Origin: Tillus elongatus
Taxonomy: Eukaryota > Arthropoda > Insecta > Coleoptera > Cleridae
Length of the DNA stretch: 64,000 nucleotides
Assembly (NCBI GenBank): GCA_964006375.1
Contig: OZ023266.1
Span: 160,087,292-160,151,291, forward strand
Reading direction: 5' to 3'
Shown here: piece after piece, positions 14,565-26,531 of the stretch
Layout of the letters: every line of letters begins with the position of its first letter
Numbering within the stretch: the first letter of the stretch is position 1
Position numbers and translations under genes: made by a program
Notes under the pieces: model-generated
The model's input: only the letters and a program-made list of their open reading frames with translations
Databases searched by the model: none
What the model was told of the DNA's origin: nothing

Positions 14565-15595
14565 ATATTTTCAAAAACGATGACTGTGCCAACCGTACCG
14601 CAAATTTGTTTAATGAACGACGTCCGAACAGACATGTTAAGAGAAAGTACATTTTGTAGTTAGTTGCAAAGTTTCGACAAAGTGGTTCAGTAGCCAACAA
14701 AAAACGGGATCCTGAACGTGAATTTCCGGTTAGAAATGAGACTACTGAGATTGAAGTTTTAGGACAAATTGATGCAGACCCAACTTTGAGCACGCGAAAA
14801 TTGGCCACTGTTTCAAACATCAAAAGAAGAACTATTCAGTTAAAATTCAAGCAACATAAATTTCACCCGTATAAAAATCATCTTGTACAACAACTGAATG
14901 AAGATGATTTTAATCGGCGGCTGGAGTTTTGTGAAGTTATAACTGCACGAATAGCTGATAACGGGAACTTTCTGTTCAATATCTGTTTTTCAGACGAATG
15001 TACGTTTGTATTAAACTCTACAGTCAATCGTCATTATTGTCGTTATTGGACAGATAATAATCCAAGAAATTTTCACGAAGTCCACACTCAAACTCCACAG
15101 AAATTAAATGTCCGGACTGGCATTTTTGAAGACCGTTTAATCGGACCAATTTTTTTTTTTTTTTGATGGCAATTTGAGTGGGGAAACGTATTTGGAGTTA
15201 CTAGAAGATATCGTTTACCCTCTACTAATTGACATTGTTGAAAATAATGATTAAGAAAATCAATTAGTGTTTTAACAAGATGGAGCTCCTACGTAATTTT
15301 CACAACGTGTTAGGAAGTTTTTAAACAGAGAGTTTCCAGGCCAATGGATTGGGCGTAGAGGTGCTATTGAGTGGCCCCCTAGATCACCGAATTTAACTCC
15401 TTTCTATGGGGCCATTTAAAGAGTAGAATTTACGCAACAGAACCGAAGTCTCTGGAAGAATTACGACGACGCATTGTTAAAGATTGCCGTCTAATAACTC
15501 CACAAATGCTCCAGAATGTCAGAGCTCGTTTTGAACAAAATTTGTACTTTTGTATGGAAGCTGGTGGTCAACAATTTGAACACTTGCTTAACTGA
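14565..15595 (+). pseudogene. DD41D mariner-like transposase, decayed
   Basis: Reads as NRTANLF, then DPTLSTRKLATVSNIKRRTI (helix-turn-helix), CFSDECTFVLNSTVNRH (first Asp), TPQKLNVRTGIFEDRLIGPI, and a C-terminus LEELRRRIVKDCRLITPQML to FEHLLN and stop. A T-run at 15151-15166 shifts the frame, and the middle third, including the expected second Asp (DGAP), lies in a stop-riddled stretch. The TPLDFF segment carrying the third Asp is partly deleted. The order matches the 19.8 kb copy, so this is a dead cut-and-paste transposase. Confidence 0.8.
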
Positions 15596-15982
15596 ATAAA
15601 CATTTTTGAACGTTTGGTTTTGTTTTTTAGTTTTTTTTTAACGAAAAATTGACTAATTAGTACATTTCTTATTAGAATGAATGAAATACGTTCTTGCAAC
15701 TCAAACTGTGAATAATTTTTAAACGAGTTGATAAAACTTTTAAAAAATTTGTGTGCTGAATTCAGAAAAGACAGAGCTTTCAAATGATGTAACACTCGAC
15801 CCATGTTCCCCATTTAAAATATAAGGGTTGTTATCACCACCCTTAAGGGGTTGATGTGAAAAAGTTGAGTTTTATCTAAAAACATGTCCCCCTCAATATT
15901 AAAATCGAATTGTTTCAGCGTTTCTTAAAAAAAATGTCTCTGGACGCAAATCGGTCTGTTTCGTTTTCAATGCGCCACCCTG
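14565..15982 (+). mobile_element. DD41D-type Tc1/mariner element, copy 2 (5'-truncated)
   Basis: The right end (AATGCGCCACCCTGTA at 15969-15984) and its long inner repeat are present. The left terminal repeat is missing: homology begins near 14570 just before the transposase. About 1.4 kb remains. Confidence 0.8.
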
Positions 15983-16067
15983 TATTATTGATGCACCTAC
16001 ATTGTACATACAATGTTTTTCTATATAATTAATATATGTCAATGACGAGACATAATATTCTTTCTCT

Positions 16068-16792
<725 letters not shown>

Positions 16793-16821
16793 TATTACTT
16801 TAACGATATAGAAAGCTAAGT

Positions 16822-18322
16822 ACTAAGATTGGATTTTTAGGAGATGATATTGCTTTTTTAAAATCATGCAAACAGAAGTCAGTTTTTTCTAATTTCATTA
16901 ATTTCAATGTTTAAATTTCTATTAACACAAAAGTTGGTCAAAAAGTTTTAAATTCTGCTAAGCAAAAATGGTTAGATTTGGAAAGGCAATATATTTACTC
17001 AAAACGAAGTAATTTAGAAATACAAGCTTATAGTTTGTTTAAAAAGTTAACATTTAATTTAGGTAACGTAGAGTATGATGAATGGTGCAATTTTCAGAGG
17101 AACATGTTTGTAGTCATAAACGCTAAGTTAATTAAGAAAATCAATATTCAGAATAAAAAACAAAAAAAGATTGTAAATGATCAGATTAAAATTGAAAAAT
17201 CAGTCCCTCAGAAAATTGACCTTGTGGAAAATATTTCCTCGCAGTCGTTTAACAAAAATGAGATGGACCTCTTAAACAGAGGGTTAAAATTCGGATTATA
17301 TTCACAGAAAGAAGTACTTTTAGATGTCTCCATTATCTCCTTTTATTGCAGACTTGTTTATGAGTAGATTTGAGACGGATTTAAAAAATAAAAATGGGTA
17401 TTTCCCTAGAGTTTGGTTTCGTTATGTCGACAATATTTTTGCAGTGTTTGACACAAATATATGTAAGGTTGAAGAATTTACTGAAAAACTAATTAGTCAA
17501 TTTAATTCAATAAAGATTACCCACGAAATAGAAATCAACAATAAACTTTCGTTTCTAGATGTACTATTTATTAAAAATAAAAATAATGGCCCGCTTGAAT
17601 TCGATGTCTATAAGAAGGAAACGGCGACTATTAGTTATATTTCTAACGACTCACATCATACGTTTGCACAAAAAACGGCTAGTTTTAATTTCCTAATAAA
17701 CAGATTGATTAAATTTGCGTTAAGTAAAAATAGATTTAATACAGAATTAAAATACATAAAAAATTTGGCGAGATATAACGGTTATTCGGATGGTTAAATA
17801 GACAAAATGATATCCGATTGTACGACATTTAAGAAAGATAAAATAGAGAAAAAATTTGTATGTTTACCTTATGAACCACGAATCACAAAGGGTTTGGAAA
17901 GTATTTTTAGGAAAGCCTTTTTACATTTGACTTTTTCGACGAAAAGTAATCGAAAAAATGTTTTCGGTAATACGGAAGGCAAAGACAAAGTCACTGAAAT
18001 GTCCGGTATTTATGAGATTAGTTGCAAAGATTGTAATCTTAAATACGTGGGTCAAACTAGGAGAAACATAGTCACCAGATTTGGTGAACATCTCGTACAT
18101 TTACGATATGGGATGATGGACAAATCGTGTGTGGCACAACATATATGGAATAATAATCACCACATTGACAAAGAAAATTTGAAACATGTCAAAAATGTTA
18201 AACATCAAACTATACTTGATTCATTAGAAAGTATTTTTATATTAAGGTCTATTAAGAACAAAACTTCATTGAATCGTGCGGCACCTTTCATTTCAAGCCC
18301 TTTATTTTCACTTTGCATTTGA
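16822..18322 (+). pseudogene. Penelope-like RT plus GIY-YIG endonuclease
   Basis: The N-terminal part (TKIGFLGDDIAFLKSCKQ and then SAKQKWLDLERQYIYS) is typical of Penelope-like polyproteins. At about 17310-17325 it jumps directly to the late RT motifs (SPLSPFIADLFM), so the early RT motifs are deleted. The catalytic YVDD box reads WFRYVDNIFAVF, with the last Asp changed to Asn. After a stop at about 17797 the GIY-YIG nuclease continues in a second frame: SGIYEISCKDCNLKYVGQTR followed by EHL, ending at SSPLFSLCI. These enzymes prime reverse transcription at nicked DNA. Deletion, active-site change, stop and frame break show it is inactive. Confidence 0.85.
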
Positions 18323-18880
18323 CCAGCTAAACACTCCTAATTTGTCTGGTAGAATAATAAATTACTGTCAATAACTCGGCCGGTCTATACATATACTAAT
18401 CTCTACGCTTGTCTCGACTTAAAGACCCTTTCGTTTTCTTTGTATCTATGAAGTCAATATAAATATTGTTTTTACGAAGAATTAAAATCAATATAAATAT
18501 AGTTTTTTATGTGGTATTTTAGTTGAATTATTTATCCTTTGTTACATTTAAAAAAAAAGAGGAGCGGAGGTTATGGTGTTTGTCTCGCCAGATGTGCTTG
18601 TCGGCTTGCTCCAATATCCACATAGTAAATTTCTAGATAAAACGAACGTGCAGATCCCTTAAATAATTCGGTACCTTTCCTTTTTAGCCTATTATGCTTA
18701 TATTAGATAAGCGCTCATAAATTTGTCGACCAGAAGATTAAAGCAGGTCTTCGACCTCGTAGTTTCACTACACAATAAACAAAAGATGTGTCTTCGGCGA
18801 CAACTTTACTTCGGACTAGTTGGTTTACCTTGACGCGATATAAATATAAGGGATCTAGTTTTTAATGTTAGAATTTTTCT

Positions 18881-18935
18881 TCCTCTGAAGATGTTGACAT
18901 GGTCAACGAAATGATCGTAAGGTCTCTGAAGTATG
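18881..18935 (+). ncRNA. Hammerhead-ribozyme-like core in Penelope 3' region
   Basis: CTGAAGA at 18885-18891 fits the hammerhead CUGANGA box. GTTGAC/GTCAAC (18893-18898 with 18902-18907) forms a perfect 6 bp stem with a 3 nt loop, followed immediately by GAAA (18908-18911), then GATC-GTAA-GGTC, a possible short third helix with a GNRA-type loop. CTTC upstream can pair with GAAG downstream as helix I. Hammerheads are known in Penelope-like elements. One extra base before stem II and imperfect helix III pairing make activity uncertain. Confidence 0.45.
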
Positions 18936-19142
18936 TGTTATGGTTATTGGGGTTCTCCAAGTGCACTTATTACTTTAACGAGTTATAAAATCCTAAACAC
19001 CTATTTTACGTTATGCTGTCTTCGACAAATTTTGGTGGAAAAATTTGATTCTGACGAGACCGCGGCTTTACAGTATTCAAAAACTCATTCAAGTCACTGC
19101 CAATTAAGAAGCCTAGAACTTACTGCTAAAGTCAATTACAAT

Positions 19143-19215
19143 TAGTGAATTTTCGTAGAAAAATCCATTAACGGGATCTAGGCCACCCTAGAACCCATAT
19201 CCAGGGTCAGTTTTA

Positions 19216-19308
<93 letters not shown>
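19143..19308 (+). repeat. (TA)n-family left arm plus (TA)n tract
   Basis: TTAGTGAATTTTCGTAG hairpin, CCCTAGAACCCATATCCAGG, then (TA)n from 19218 to 19308. The tract was interrupted by the DD41D insertion that follows. Confidence 0.75.
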
Positions 19309-19312
<4 letters not shown>

Positions 19313-19814
19313 GGTGCATTGAAAACGAAACAGACCGGTTTGCGTCCAAAAAATTTTTTTTAAGAGACGCTGAAACACGTCAAGATTAATATTGAGGGGG
19401 ACATGTTTTGACATAAAACTCAACTTTGTCACATCAACCCTTTAAGGGTGATGACAACAACCCTTATATTTTAAATAGGGAACATATGTCGAGTGTTACA
19501 TCATTTGAAAGCTCTTTCTTTTCTGAATCCAGCACACACATTTCTTGGAAGTTTTATTAACTCGTTTAAAAATTATTTACAGTTGAATATGCAAAAAACG
19601 CATTTCACTCATTCTGATAAGAAATGTCTGATAGTTAATACTTTGTTGGTTTGTAAACAAAAAATTGACTATCAGAACATTTCTTATCGGAATGAGAGAA
19701 ATGCGGTTTATTATTTCATTTTATCGGTCGGTTTGATACTTGATAGTACTACCAAAAATTAATTACACAATGGTGTATTCTATAAAAGAAAGTTGAAATA
19801 ATTACTCTTTTTTT

Positions 19815-20848
19815 TCAAAAACGATGACGGTACCAACCGTACCGCAAATTTGTTTAATAAACGACATCCGAACCTACATGTTAACAGAAAATACATTTTG
19901 GAGTTGGTTGCAAAGTTTCGACAAAGTGGTACGGTAGCCAACAAAAAACGGGATCCTGAACGTGAATTTCCGGTTAGAAATAAGGCTACTGAGATTGAAG
20001 TTTTAGAACAAATTGCTGCAGACCCAACTTTGAGCACGAGAAAATTGGCCACTGTTTCAAACATCAAAAGGAGAACTATTCAGCGAATATTGAAGCATCA
20101 TAAATTTCACCCGTATAAAATTCATCTTGTACAACAACTGAATTAAGATGATTTTGATGGGCGGCTGGAGTTTTGTGAAGTTATGACTGGACGAATAGCT
20201 GATAACGGGAACTTTCTGTTCAATATCTGTTTTTCAGACGAGTGTACGTTTTTATTAAACTCTACAGTCAATCGTCATAATTGTCCTTATTGGGCAAATA
20301 ATAATCCAAGAAGTTTTCACGAAGTCCACACTCAAACTCCACAGAAATTGAATGTCTGGACTGACATTTATGGAGACCGTTTAATCGGACCAATTTTTCT
20401 TGATGGCAATTTGAGTGGCGAAACGTATTTGGAGTTACTAGAAGATATCGTTTACCCTCTACTAATTGACATTGTTGAAAATGATGAACGCTATCAAGAA
20501 AATCAATTAGTGTTTTAACAAGATGGAGCTCCTACGCATTTTTCACAACATGTTAGAGAGTCTTTGAACAGAGAGTTTCCAGAACAATAGATTGGGCGTA
20601 GAGGTGCAATTGGGTGTCCTCCTAGATCACCCGAATTAACTCCTTTAGACTTCTTTCTATGGGGCCATTTAAAGAGTAGGATTTACGCAACAGAACCGGA
20701 GTCTCTGGAAGAATTACGACGACGCATTGTTGAAGAATGCCGTGTAATAACTCCACAAATGCTCCAGAATGTCATAGCTCGTTTTGAACAAAATTTGTGC
20801 TTTTGTATGGAAGCTGGTGGTCAACAATTTGAACACTTACTTAACTGA
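19815..20848 (+). pseudogene. DD41D mariner-like transposase (near full length, three stops)
   Basis: About 345 codons in one frame. N-terminal helix-turn-helix regions are NRTANLFNKRHPN and STRKLATVSNIKRRTIQRIL. The catalytic core has Asp in CFSDECTFLLN, Asp in QDGAPTHFSQ and Asp in TPLDFFLWGH. I count 41 residues between the second and third Asp, which points to the DD41D (rosa-like) group. It ends GGQQFEHLLN and stop. In-frame stops at about 20143 (after QQLN), 20515 (before QDGA) and 20587 inactivate it. It is the clearest guide to the other copies. Confidence 0.88.
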
Positions 20849-20971
20849 ATAAACAATTTTTAACGCTTGGTTTTGTTTTTTAGTTTTTTTAACGAAAAAT
20901 TAACCAATCAGTGCATTTCTTATCACAATGAATGAAATACGTTCTTGCAACTCTAACTGAGAATAATTTTT

Positions 20972-21049
20972 GTTTGTTTGTTTGTTTGGCTTCGGACTGG
21001 TAACCCAGTTCATATAGCCACGGTCCTTTTGTAACATCAGATTCTAATG
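20972..21049 (-). mobile_element. 78 bp retroposed 3' end fragment with target-site duplication
   Basis: The insert is flanked by a 10 bp direct repeat, AATAATTTTT (20962-20971 and 21050-21059). On the minus strand it ends in (AAAC)n after GGTTACCAGTCCGAAGCC, the form of a severely 5'-truncated non-LTR or SINE 3' end. It is absent from the equivalent TIR of the other copies. Confidence 0.75.
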
Positions 21050-21319
21050 AATAATTTTTAAACGAGCTGATAAAACTTCAAAAAAAATTAGTGTGCTGAA
21101 TTCAGAAAAGAAAGAGCTTTCAAATGATGTAAAACTAGACCGATGTTCCCTATTTAAAATATAAGGGTGGTTATCACCACCCTTAAGGGGTTGATGTGAA
21201 AAAGTTGAGTTTTATGTCAAAACATGTTCGCCTCAATATTAAAATGGACGTGTTTCAGCGTTTCTTAAAAAAAAGTTCTCTGGACGCAAATCGGTCTGTT
21301 TCGTTTTCAATGCGCCACC

Positions 21320-21321
<2 letters not shown>

Positions 21322-21416
<95 letters not shown>

Positions 21417-21429
21417 AACAATAAAGTTA

Positions 21430-21517
<88 letters not shown>

Positions 21518-21533
21518 TAACTTTATTGTTGGT
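21322..21533. repeat. Two (TA)n tracts around an inverted repeat
   Basis: (TA)n at 21322-21414 and 21432-21515. The second is bracketed by ACCAACAATAAAGTTATC (21415-21432) and its exact reverse complement (21516-21533), giving a long hairpin with a (TA)n core. Confidence 0.9.
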
Positions 21534-21980
21534 CCGTTCTTTTTTTTATACAATTTCACTGGGGAAAGATATATTAATCTATTGAGAAATGATATCTTGC
21601 CAACAATTAGAGGACTTCATGATAATTTAGGAAAAATTTGGTGCCAAAAAGACGGTTATCCTGCTCACAATGCTAGGATCGTCAAAGAATTTTTGTAGCA
21701 AAATTTTAATAATCGTGTCACTTTTAACAATAGGCCGGTTCATGGGCGTGCTCGAAGTACTGATATAACATGCATGGATTTTTATTTTATGGGTACTCTG
21801 AAGAATGATGTGTATAAATTCGATCCACCACAAAATATAAATGAATTACCGAAACAGAATCATGGAAGCTATAAATCATATTAACCAAAACAACCTCACC
21901 AGAGTTTGCAGGCATGTTTCAAAAATGTGTATAAAGTGCATTGAACAAAACGGTCGCCATATTGAACAATTTTCTATTTT
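21534..21980 (+). pseudogene. Mariner-like transposase C-terminal fragment, different lineage
   Basis: Reads [20 protein letters not shown], then [19 protein letters not shown] (second catalytic Asp), a stop, RPVHGRARSTDITCMDFYFM (third catalytic Asp), and INHINQNNLTRVCRHVSKM to GRHIEQF. The spacing between the two Asp is 41 including the stop. The N-terminal half is missing: homology starts just after the (TA)n hairpin. It differs clearly from the 19.8 kb transposase, so it is a second family within the superfamily. One stop and one frame change near 21840. Confidence 0.75.
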
Positions 21981-22807
21981 GTGTATTTTTAAGTGTCTAT
22001 TTTATTACTTGTTGAGTTCCGTTTCTAATTGTTCTGTTTTGTGGAGTTTAAGTTTCTATTTTTTATTGCCAGGTTTCGTTATTAAACTATTTCACATAAT
22101 ATTACCTAGCATTATTAGCTAATTAAGTATTGTAAATTAAATCACAATATTTTTTATCGTCAATCATTACGGAAAATTATGTTAAAAGTAAAGGTCTATT
22201 GTTAGACTTCATGGCCTACTGCTTTTTGAACACTTTTTTTGTTATATGTTTTCTGGTATTGGATTTCATAGCCTACTATCCTCAAAACGGTTTTTCTCAA
22301 AACTGTCAGTGCTATTACAAGATTTCTCAAGCAGATTTTACATCATTGTAAAACTCTTTTCTCAGGCTATTATATGAGTAAAAAATCCAATATAGCTGCC
22401 AAAAAAAAAACAAAAAACGTTGATACCTGTAGCTCAAAAACAAATGACACTCCAAAGTTGAGAATAGTACAATAAGATTACTCTGTAAAAAGTGTCCTGT
22501 TAATGTGCAAGTCTTAGACATGTCAGATCAACGCCTACTTAGATATTGAAGAAAAAAGAAATCGACAAATTTTATTTTTTTCAAAATAACTCGAAAACGA
22601 AAAGAGGCAGAGCAAAATACAAGTCACATTTGGAAGGAGCATGAAATTATTCAAAACATTGCTAATTTATCCGTCCCCCTATCTCTAATAATAACGGATA
22701 TAGCAAAACATTCCCATTCAGTTTGGGACACACTCCATATCATGTATCGAAACATGTTTTGTCGTACATTCTTTTTGCCATCTAAAGTAACACTATGATC
22801 TATTTAC
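21981..22807. other. No recognised gene; possible mariner 3' flank
   Basis: AT-rich. GGGACACACTCC at about 22727 resembles a mariner-type terminus and could be the far end of the element above. Confidence 0.35.
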
Positions 22808-22901
22808 TCCCTCTTCCTTGAGGCAGTATGAACGCCAGCTTGTTGTCCCGTTAAAAATTGCACATCGTTGTCGCCTAATGCATCTGGATCCTCGGTTAGA
22901 A
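22808..22901 (-). CDS. Candidate host exon, hydrophilic segment
   Basis: On the minus strand a 94 bp segment lies between a pyrimidine-rich acceptor (CTTGTATCTTGTTGCTCTGCGAG) and a possible donor (GA followed by GTAAAT). It encodes LTEDPDALGDNDVQFLTG and then QQAGVHTASRKR. If the donor is not used, the frame ends two codons later at TAA (22804-22806), which would make this a C-terminus. If it is used, the two leftover bases join the single leading base of 11859-11950 to give Glu and a membrane helix. Composition and wording look like genuine protein. The protein is not recognised. Confidence 0.42.
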
Positions 22902-23435
22902 CTCGCAGAGCAACAAGATACAAGGTTGAGTCTGCCGTTCACTTGTTTACTTTTTATTTTGGAATTTGAATAATTCAAGAGTACAAAGATGAGGGTTTTG
23001 CGTGTCAGTGATACACTTTCACGGGCGTGGATGCGAGAGGCTTGATGTTTTATGCATTCACGCTTACAATCGCCAGCCATCCCATCAGCTACCGTTCTAA
23101 TTTAATGTTAATTGAGGTTTCTGATATTCACATTTTTGTATTGTGAAAACAATGGGGGAGAGGGTGGCTCGATTTCCCTCTCTATCTCGCCTTCTCATCA
23201 ACGGTCTCGTAATCCTCCCTCGTTAAAATGATTTATGAATCAGATACTTAGACAATAACGACTTCTGTCTACACTCGTTATCTGATGAAACTATGATTGA
23301 TAGTTTTTTATGAACAGAAAAGCTTGTGTTTTAATATTCCATTATGTGCCTCCTGCTTATTGACTTTTTTTTATAAACATTGCTCTTTAGAAACCAATTC
23401 ATTTTAATATGGCCTGGCTGGCTACCATGGCCAAT
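22902..23435. other. No confirmed gene
   Basis: Unique-looking sequence. A possible tiny upstream exon at about 23069-23095 (encoding ADGMAGD before a GTAAGC donor) is in the right phase but too short to support. Confidence 0.3.
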
Positions 23436-24250
23436 AAGTACACTTGGAGAACCTAAATCACCAGAACACATATTTTTTAAAGACCATACGATCGTTTCAC
23501 TAACCACGTTAGCATCATCGGAGGATGTAAAATTCTAAACTAAATTAACAGCTACCAATGTATTTATATCATATCTAGATAAACGAACTAAGCCAATGGT
23601 AAAAATTGTAGTCGGAGACCCGTCGTTTGTCTATTGTGTCTATATTGCAAGAACGAGGTTGACGAACTACTTTAATCTTCCAGTTGACAAATTTATGAGG
23701 TTTTATCTAATTTAAAGGATAGTGGGCTTAAAATGAATGGTGACGTGTTATTTAAGGAAGCTCACGTTCTTTCTTGATTTATAAATTCATTATGTGAATA
23801 TTGGAGCCCGTGATGAGCAGCGACAAGCACATCTGGCGAACAAACCAATAACTCCCGCAAATCAAAAACTATCGTTTCGCACACAATGTTAACTTTAACA
23901 GAGGATGAATATTCCAACTAAAACTATACATAAAACAACTATTTATATTGATTTATTAAATACAAAGAAAACGAAAAGGGATTTTTAAGTCGAGAACTCA
24001 ACGTAGACCCTAGTGTCTGTATAGACCGACCTAATTATTCAAAATAATTTATTATTCTTCTCCACAGATTAGGAGTGTTCAACTGGTCAATTTCAAAGGG
24101 AGAATAAAGGGCTTGAAATCAAAGCTGCCGCACGATTCAATTACTTTTTGTTCTTAATCGATCTTGGTATATTGTAATAATAATGAAGCTTTGAGTGTGT
24201 TGAATTTGATAAATATTAATTTTGTTTTATTTTTGACTACAGAAAAGTTT
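23436..24250 (-). mobile_element. Penelope-like element 3' fragment, reverse orientation
   Basis: Reverse complement of the tail of the 16.8 kb copy: the end of the GIY-YIG ORF (24062-24180, matching the FISSPLFSL region), the 3' untranslated blocks (AGACAAGCACATCTGG-like, AGGAGTGTTCAACTGG), a degenerate hammerhead-like core (GATGA, CTAAC/GTTAG stem, GAAAC at about 23488-23525) and the terminal CCAAGTGTACTTATT. Confidence 0.75.
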
Positions 24251-24468
24251 TAGTCGAGCGTTACACAGTTGAGCTCCAATTTTTTTCAAATTTTATATAA
24301 TTATATGATTATTGATAGAGCTTTTAGAGTTGCCCCACGTATAGGCGACAATTCTATTGATATTGTGCCTGTGGGTTTTAATTTAATATATTTTATTTGT
24401 ATATTATTAATTTTTGTAAATTTCTTATATATCGATTGAGTATGTTAAATATACATCTTAAATATCTC

Positions 24469-24758
<290 letters not shown>

Positions 24759-25789
24759 GTTGAATTTCATCGTTGTTAGGCAGCCATCTTGTAGACTTCT
24801 TACTTCCAATTTCCGCGTCTTTGGCGTCAATTATTATTTTGATATTTGCATATCTTTTCTTGCAGCACTTATTTTTAACTTGTTTTCCATTCGAGGGACA
24901 CACTATTGATTATTTTAAAGTTTCCAATACTTTTCAAACTTTAATTTGCCGACTTTACTACTTATTTTCATTAAATTCTATTAACAAAATGCTCTGGTAT
25001 CCTCTTGTTATGATGAACCAAATTGAAGAGAGAAAACTTTGATTCAATTATTTTTACTTCCTTACAAAATATTGAATGCAAAGCAATCTAGAAATTCTCA
25101 CAAACTGTCAGAAATATTTTCACATTTTTCCATAGAAATGTTTTTTTCTGTCTATGTACACAACAACGGAGAAATACATTCCTCATTTATAAATGTCTTT
25201 GGTATAAACGTCAAATTTACTTAACCCTACTTATAACTTTAAAAACATCAACAAAACAAATCCTAAATACTTAATTACATATAAACTTATTTATCAAATT
25301 TTTAAACAGAAATATTATAAAAATTTGATACGTTTCTTAGTATACATAGATTTTGTTGTATATTTGCAACGTAATAAGACCTTTGTTAGCTGTTAATTCA
25401 CAAAGTGAAGTATATAATTAACCTAGTGTATTTTATAAAAGTCTAATCTCTTTCATGTTTAGTTGCAGTAGAGCACAAAACTTAAAAAACCTACTTTATA
25501 CAGTCATATATTATGGCGCTAAAATAAAACTATGTTACTACGTACCGTATTGCACTGCTATCATAAAAATATTTCACGAGACATTGTAAAACTAAATATG
25601 TTAATTTCAGTGATGCAAGATAATATTGCGGTGTACAATCATGACAGACAAAGCTTCACACAACATGCACATAACGAAGAAATTTGTTCAGCAAAGTTTT
25701 TAGCACCTAAAGAAAATTAAGCTAATAGTGGTTTTATTTACAAAATTAACTCATAGAGAGGCCGCGATAGTGGGACTGTATATACAATA
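24759..25789. other. AT-rich, no recognised gene
   Basis: Several open frames of 60-90 codons on the plus strand have no recognisable domain and no splice or repeat context that would support them. Confidence 0.4.
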
Positions 25790-26127
25790 TATCAAAGAAA
25801 AGGAGGGACATTATGGGAATCTCCAAAACGGTAACAGATACAGACGTGCTTAAATGGGAGAACAGGTGCATACTTAAAAGGCGGGTAGACATCTCCGAAA
25901 AAATTTTGGGTTGTTGAGATATTTTTAAAAATTTGGATTTTTTGATTTTACATATAATTTTTACTGTCCTTAATGGTGGACCTGCACCAATACCGAAAAC
26001 ATTTCTCCACAGCAACTTGATATTGTATTCTAAAAGCACTTTTTATTCCAAATTCAGCGATGTGTCACCCTTTGTGGTTTGATACCATTTTAGTCTTTCT
26101 TTCAACCTTAATCAAGAAAATTCCTGC
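25790..26127 (+). repeat. Dispersed repeat, second copy of 12424-12866
   Basis: Same ordered blocks (GAATCTCCAAAACGG, GTAGACATCTCCG, CTTAATGGTGGACCTGCACC, CACCCTTTGTGGTTTGATAC, ACCTTAATCAAGAAAATT), shorter by about 100 bp of internal deletion. Confidence 0.65.
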
Positions 26128-26278
26128 ACATAGGTTTTAATCTTGAGTACCAAACAACTAGCTATAACAATTAACACCTTATGTCATTTAGGCGTTTAAT
26201 AATAATCCTATGGATGAATTGAGGCAATATTTTAATGGAATAAACACAGAGCAAATAGAATTACATTACCAGAACACC

Positions 26279-26530
26279 TAAACATTAAAAAAAAGAATAC
26301 GAAGAAAACAACTAAATCTAGAGCATATGCTCAAATCAACTTCCGCTGTTTTCCCAGCACAAATAGCACCTTCTAACTTTTTTTTAAATTCAACAACACA
26401 CCTAAACATTAAAAAAAAAAGAATACGAAGAAAACAACTAAATTTAGAGCATATGCTCAAATCAACTTCCACTGTTTTCCCAGCACAAATAGCACCTTCT
26501 AACTTTTTTTTAAAATTCAACAACACACCA
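26279..26530. repeat. Two tandem copies of a 124 bp unit
   Basis: Unit landmarks CTAAACATTAAAAAAAA, GAGCATATGCTCAAATCAAC and CCCAGCACAAATAGCACC occur twice, about 124 bp apart, with very few differences. Each unit ends in AAATTCAACAACACACC, which is the 3' terminus of the neighbouring non-LTR family, so the duplicated block spans an element end plus its flank. Confidence 0.85.
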
Positions 26531-26531
26531 C

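Larger units (their letters stand above)
16793..18980 (+). mobile_element. Penelope-like element, internally deleted
   Basis: Contains a Penelope RT remnant and a GIY-YIG endonuclease ORF. A short direct repeat, TTATTACTTTAACGA, occurs at about 16793 before the ORF and at about 18966 after it, consistent with the tandem pseudo-LTR layout of this class. The 3' region carries a hammerhead-like core. A second copy lies in reverse orientation at 23436-24250 and a tail scrap at 31080-31200. Confidence 0.8.
19308..21322 (+). mobile_element. DD41D-type Tc1/mariner element, copy 3, both ends present
   Basis: The best preserved copy, about 2.0 kb. The left end, TAGGGTGGTGCATTGAAAAC, and right end, TTTCAATGCGCCACCCTGTA, are inverted repeats extending roughly 330 bp inward. 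(TA)n lies on both sides, so the insertion was into a TA microsatellite and the TA target duplication cannot be distinguished from the repeat. The right TIR is interrupted by a 78 bp retroposed fragment at 20972-21049. Confidence 0.9.

Noticed and set aside
25532..25720. 62-codon ORF in AT-rich DNA
   Set aside because: Too short, no domain, no context.
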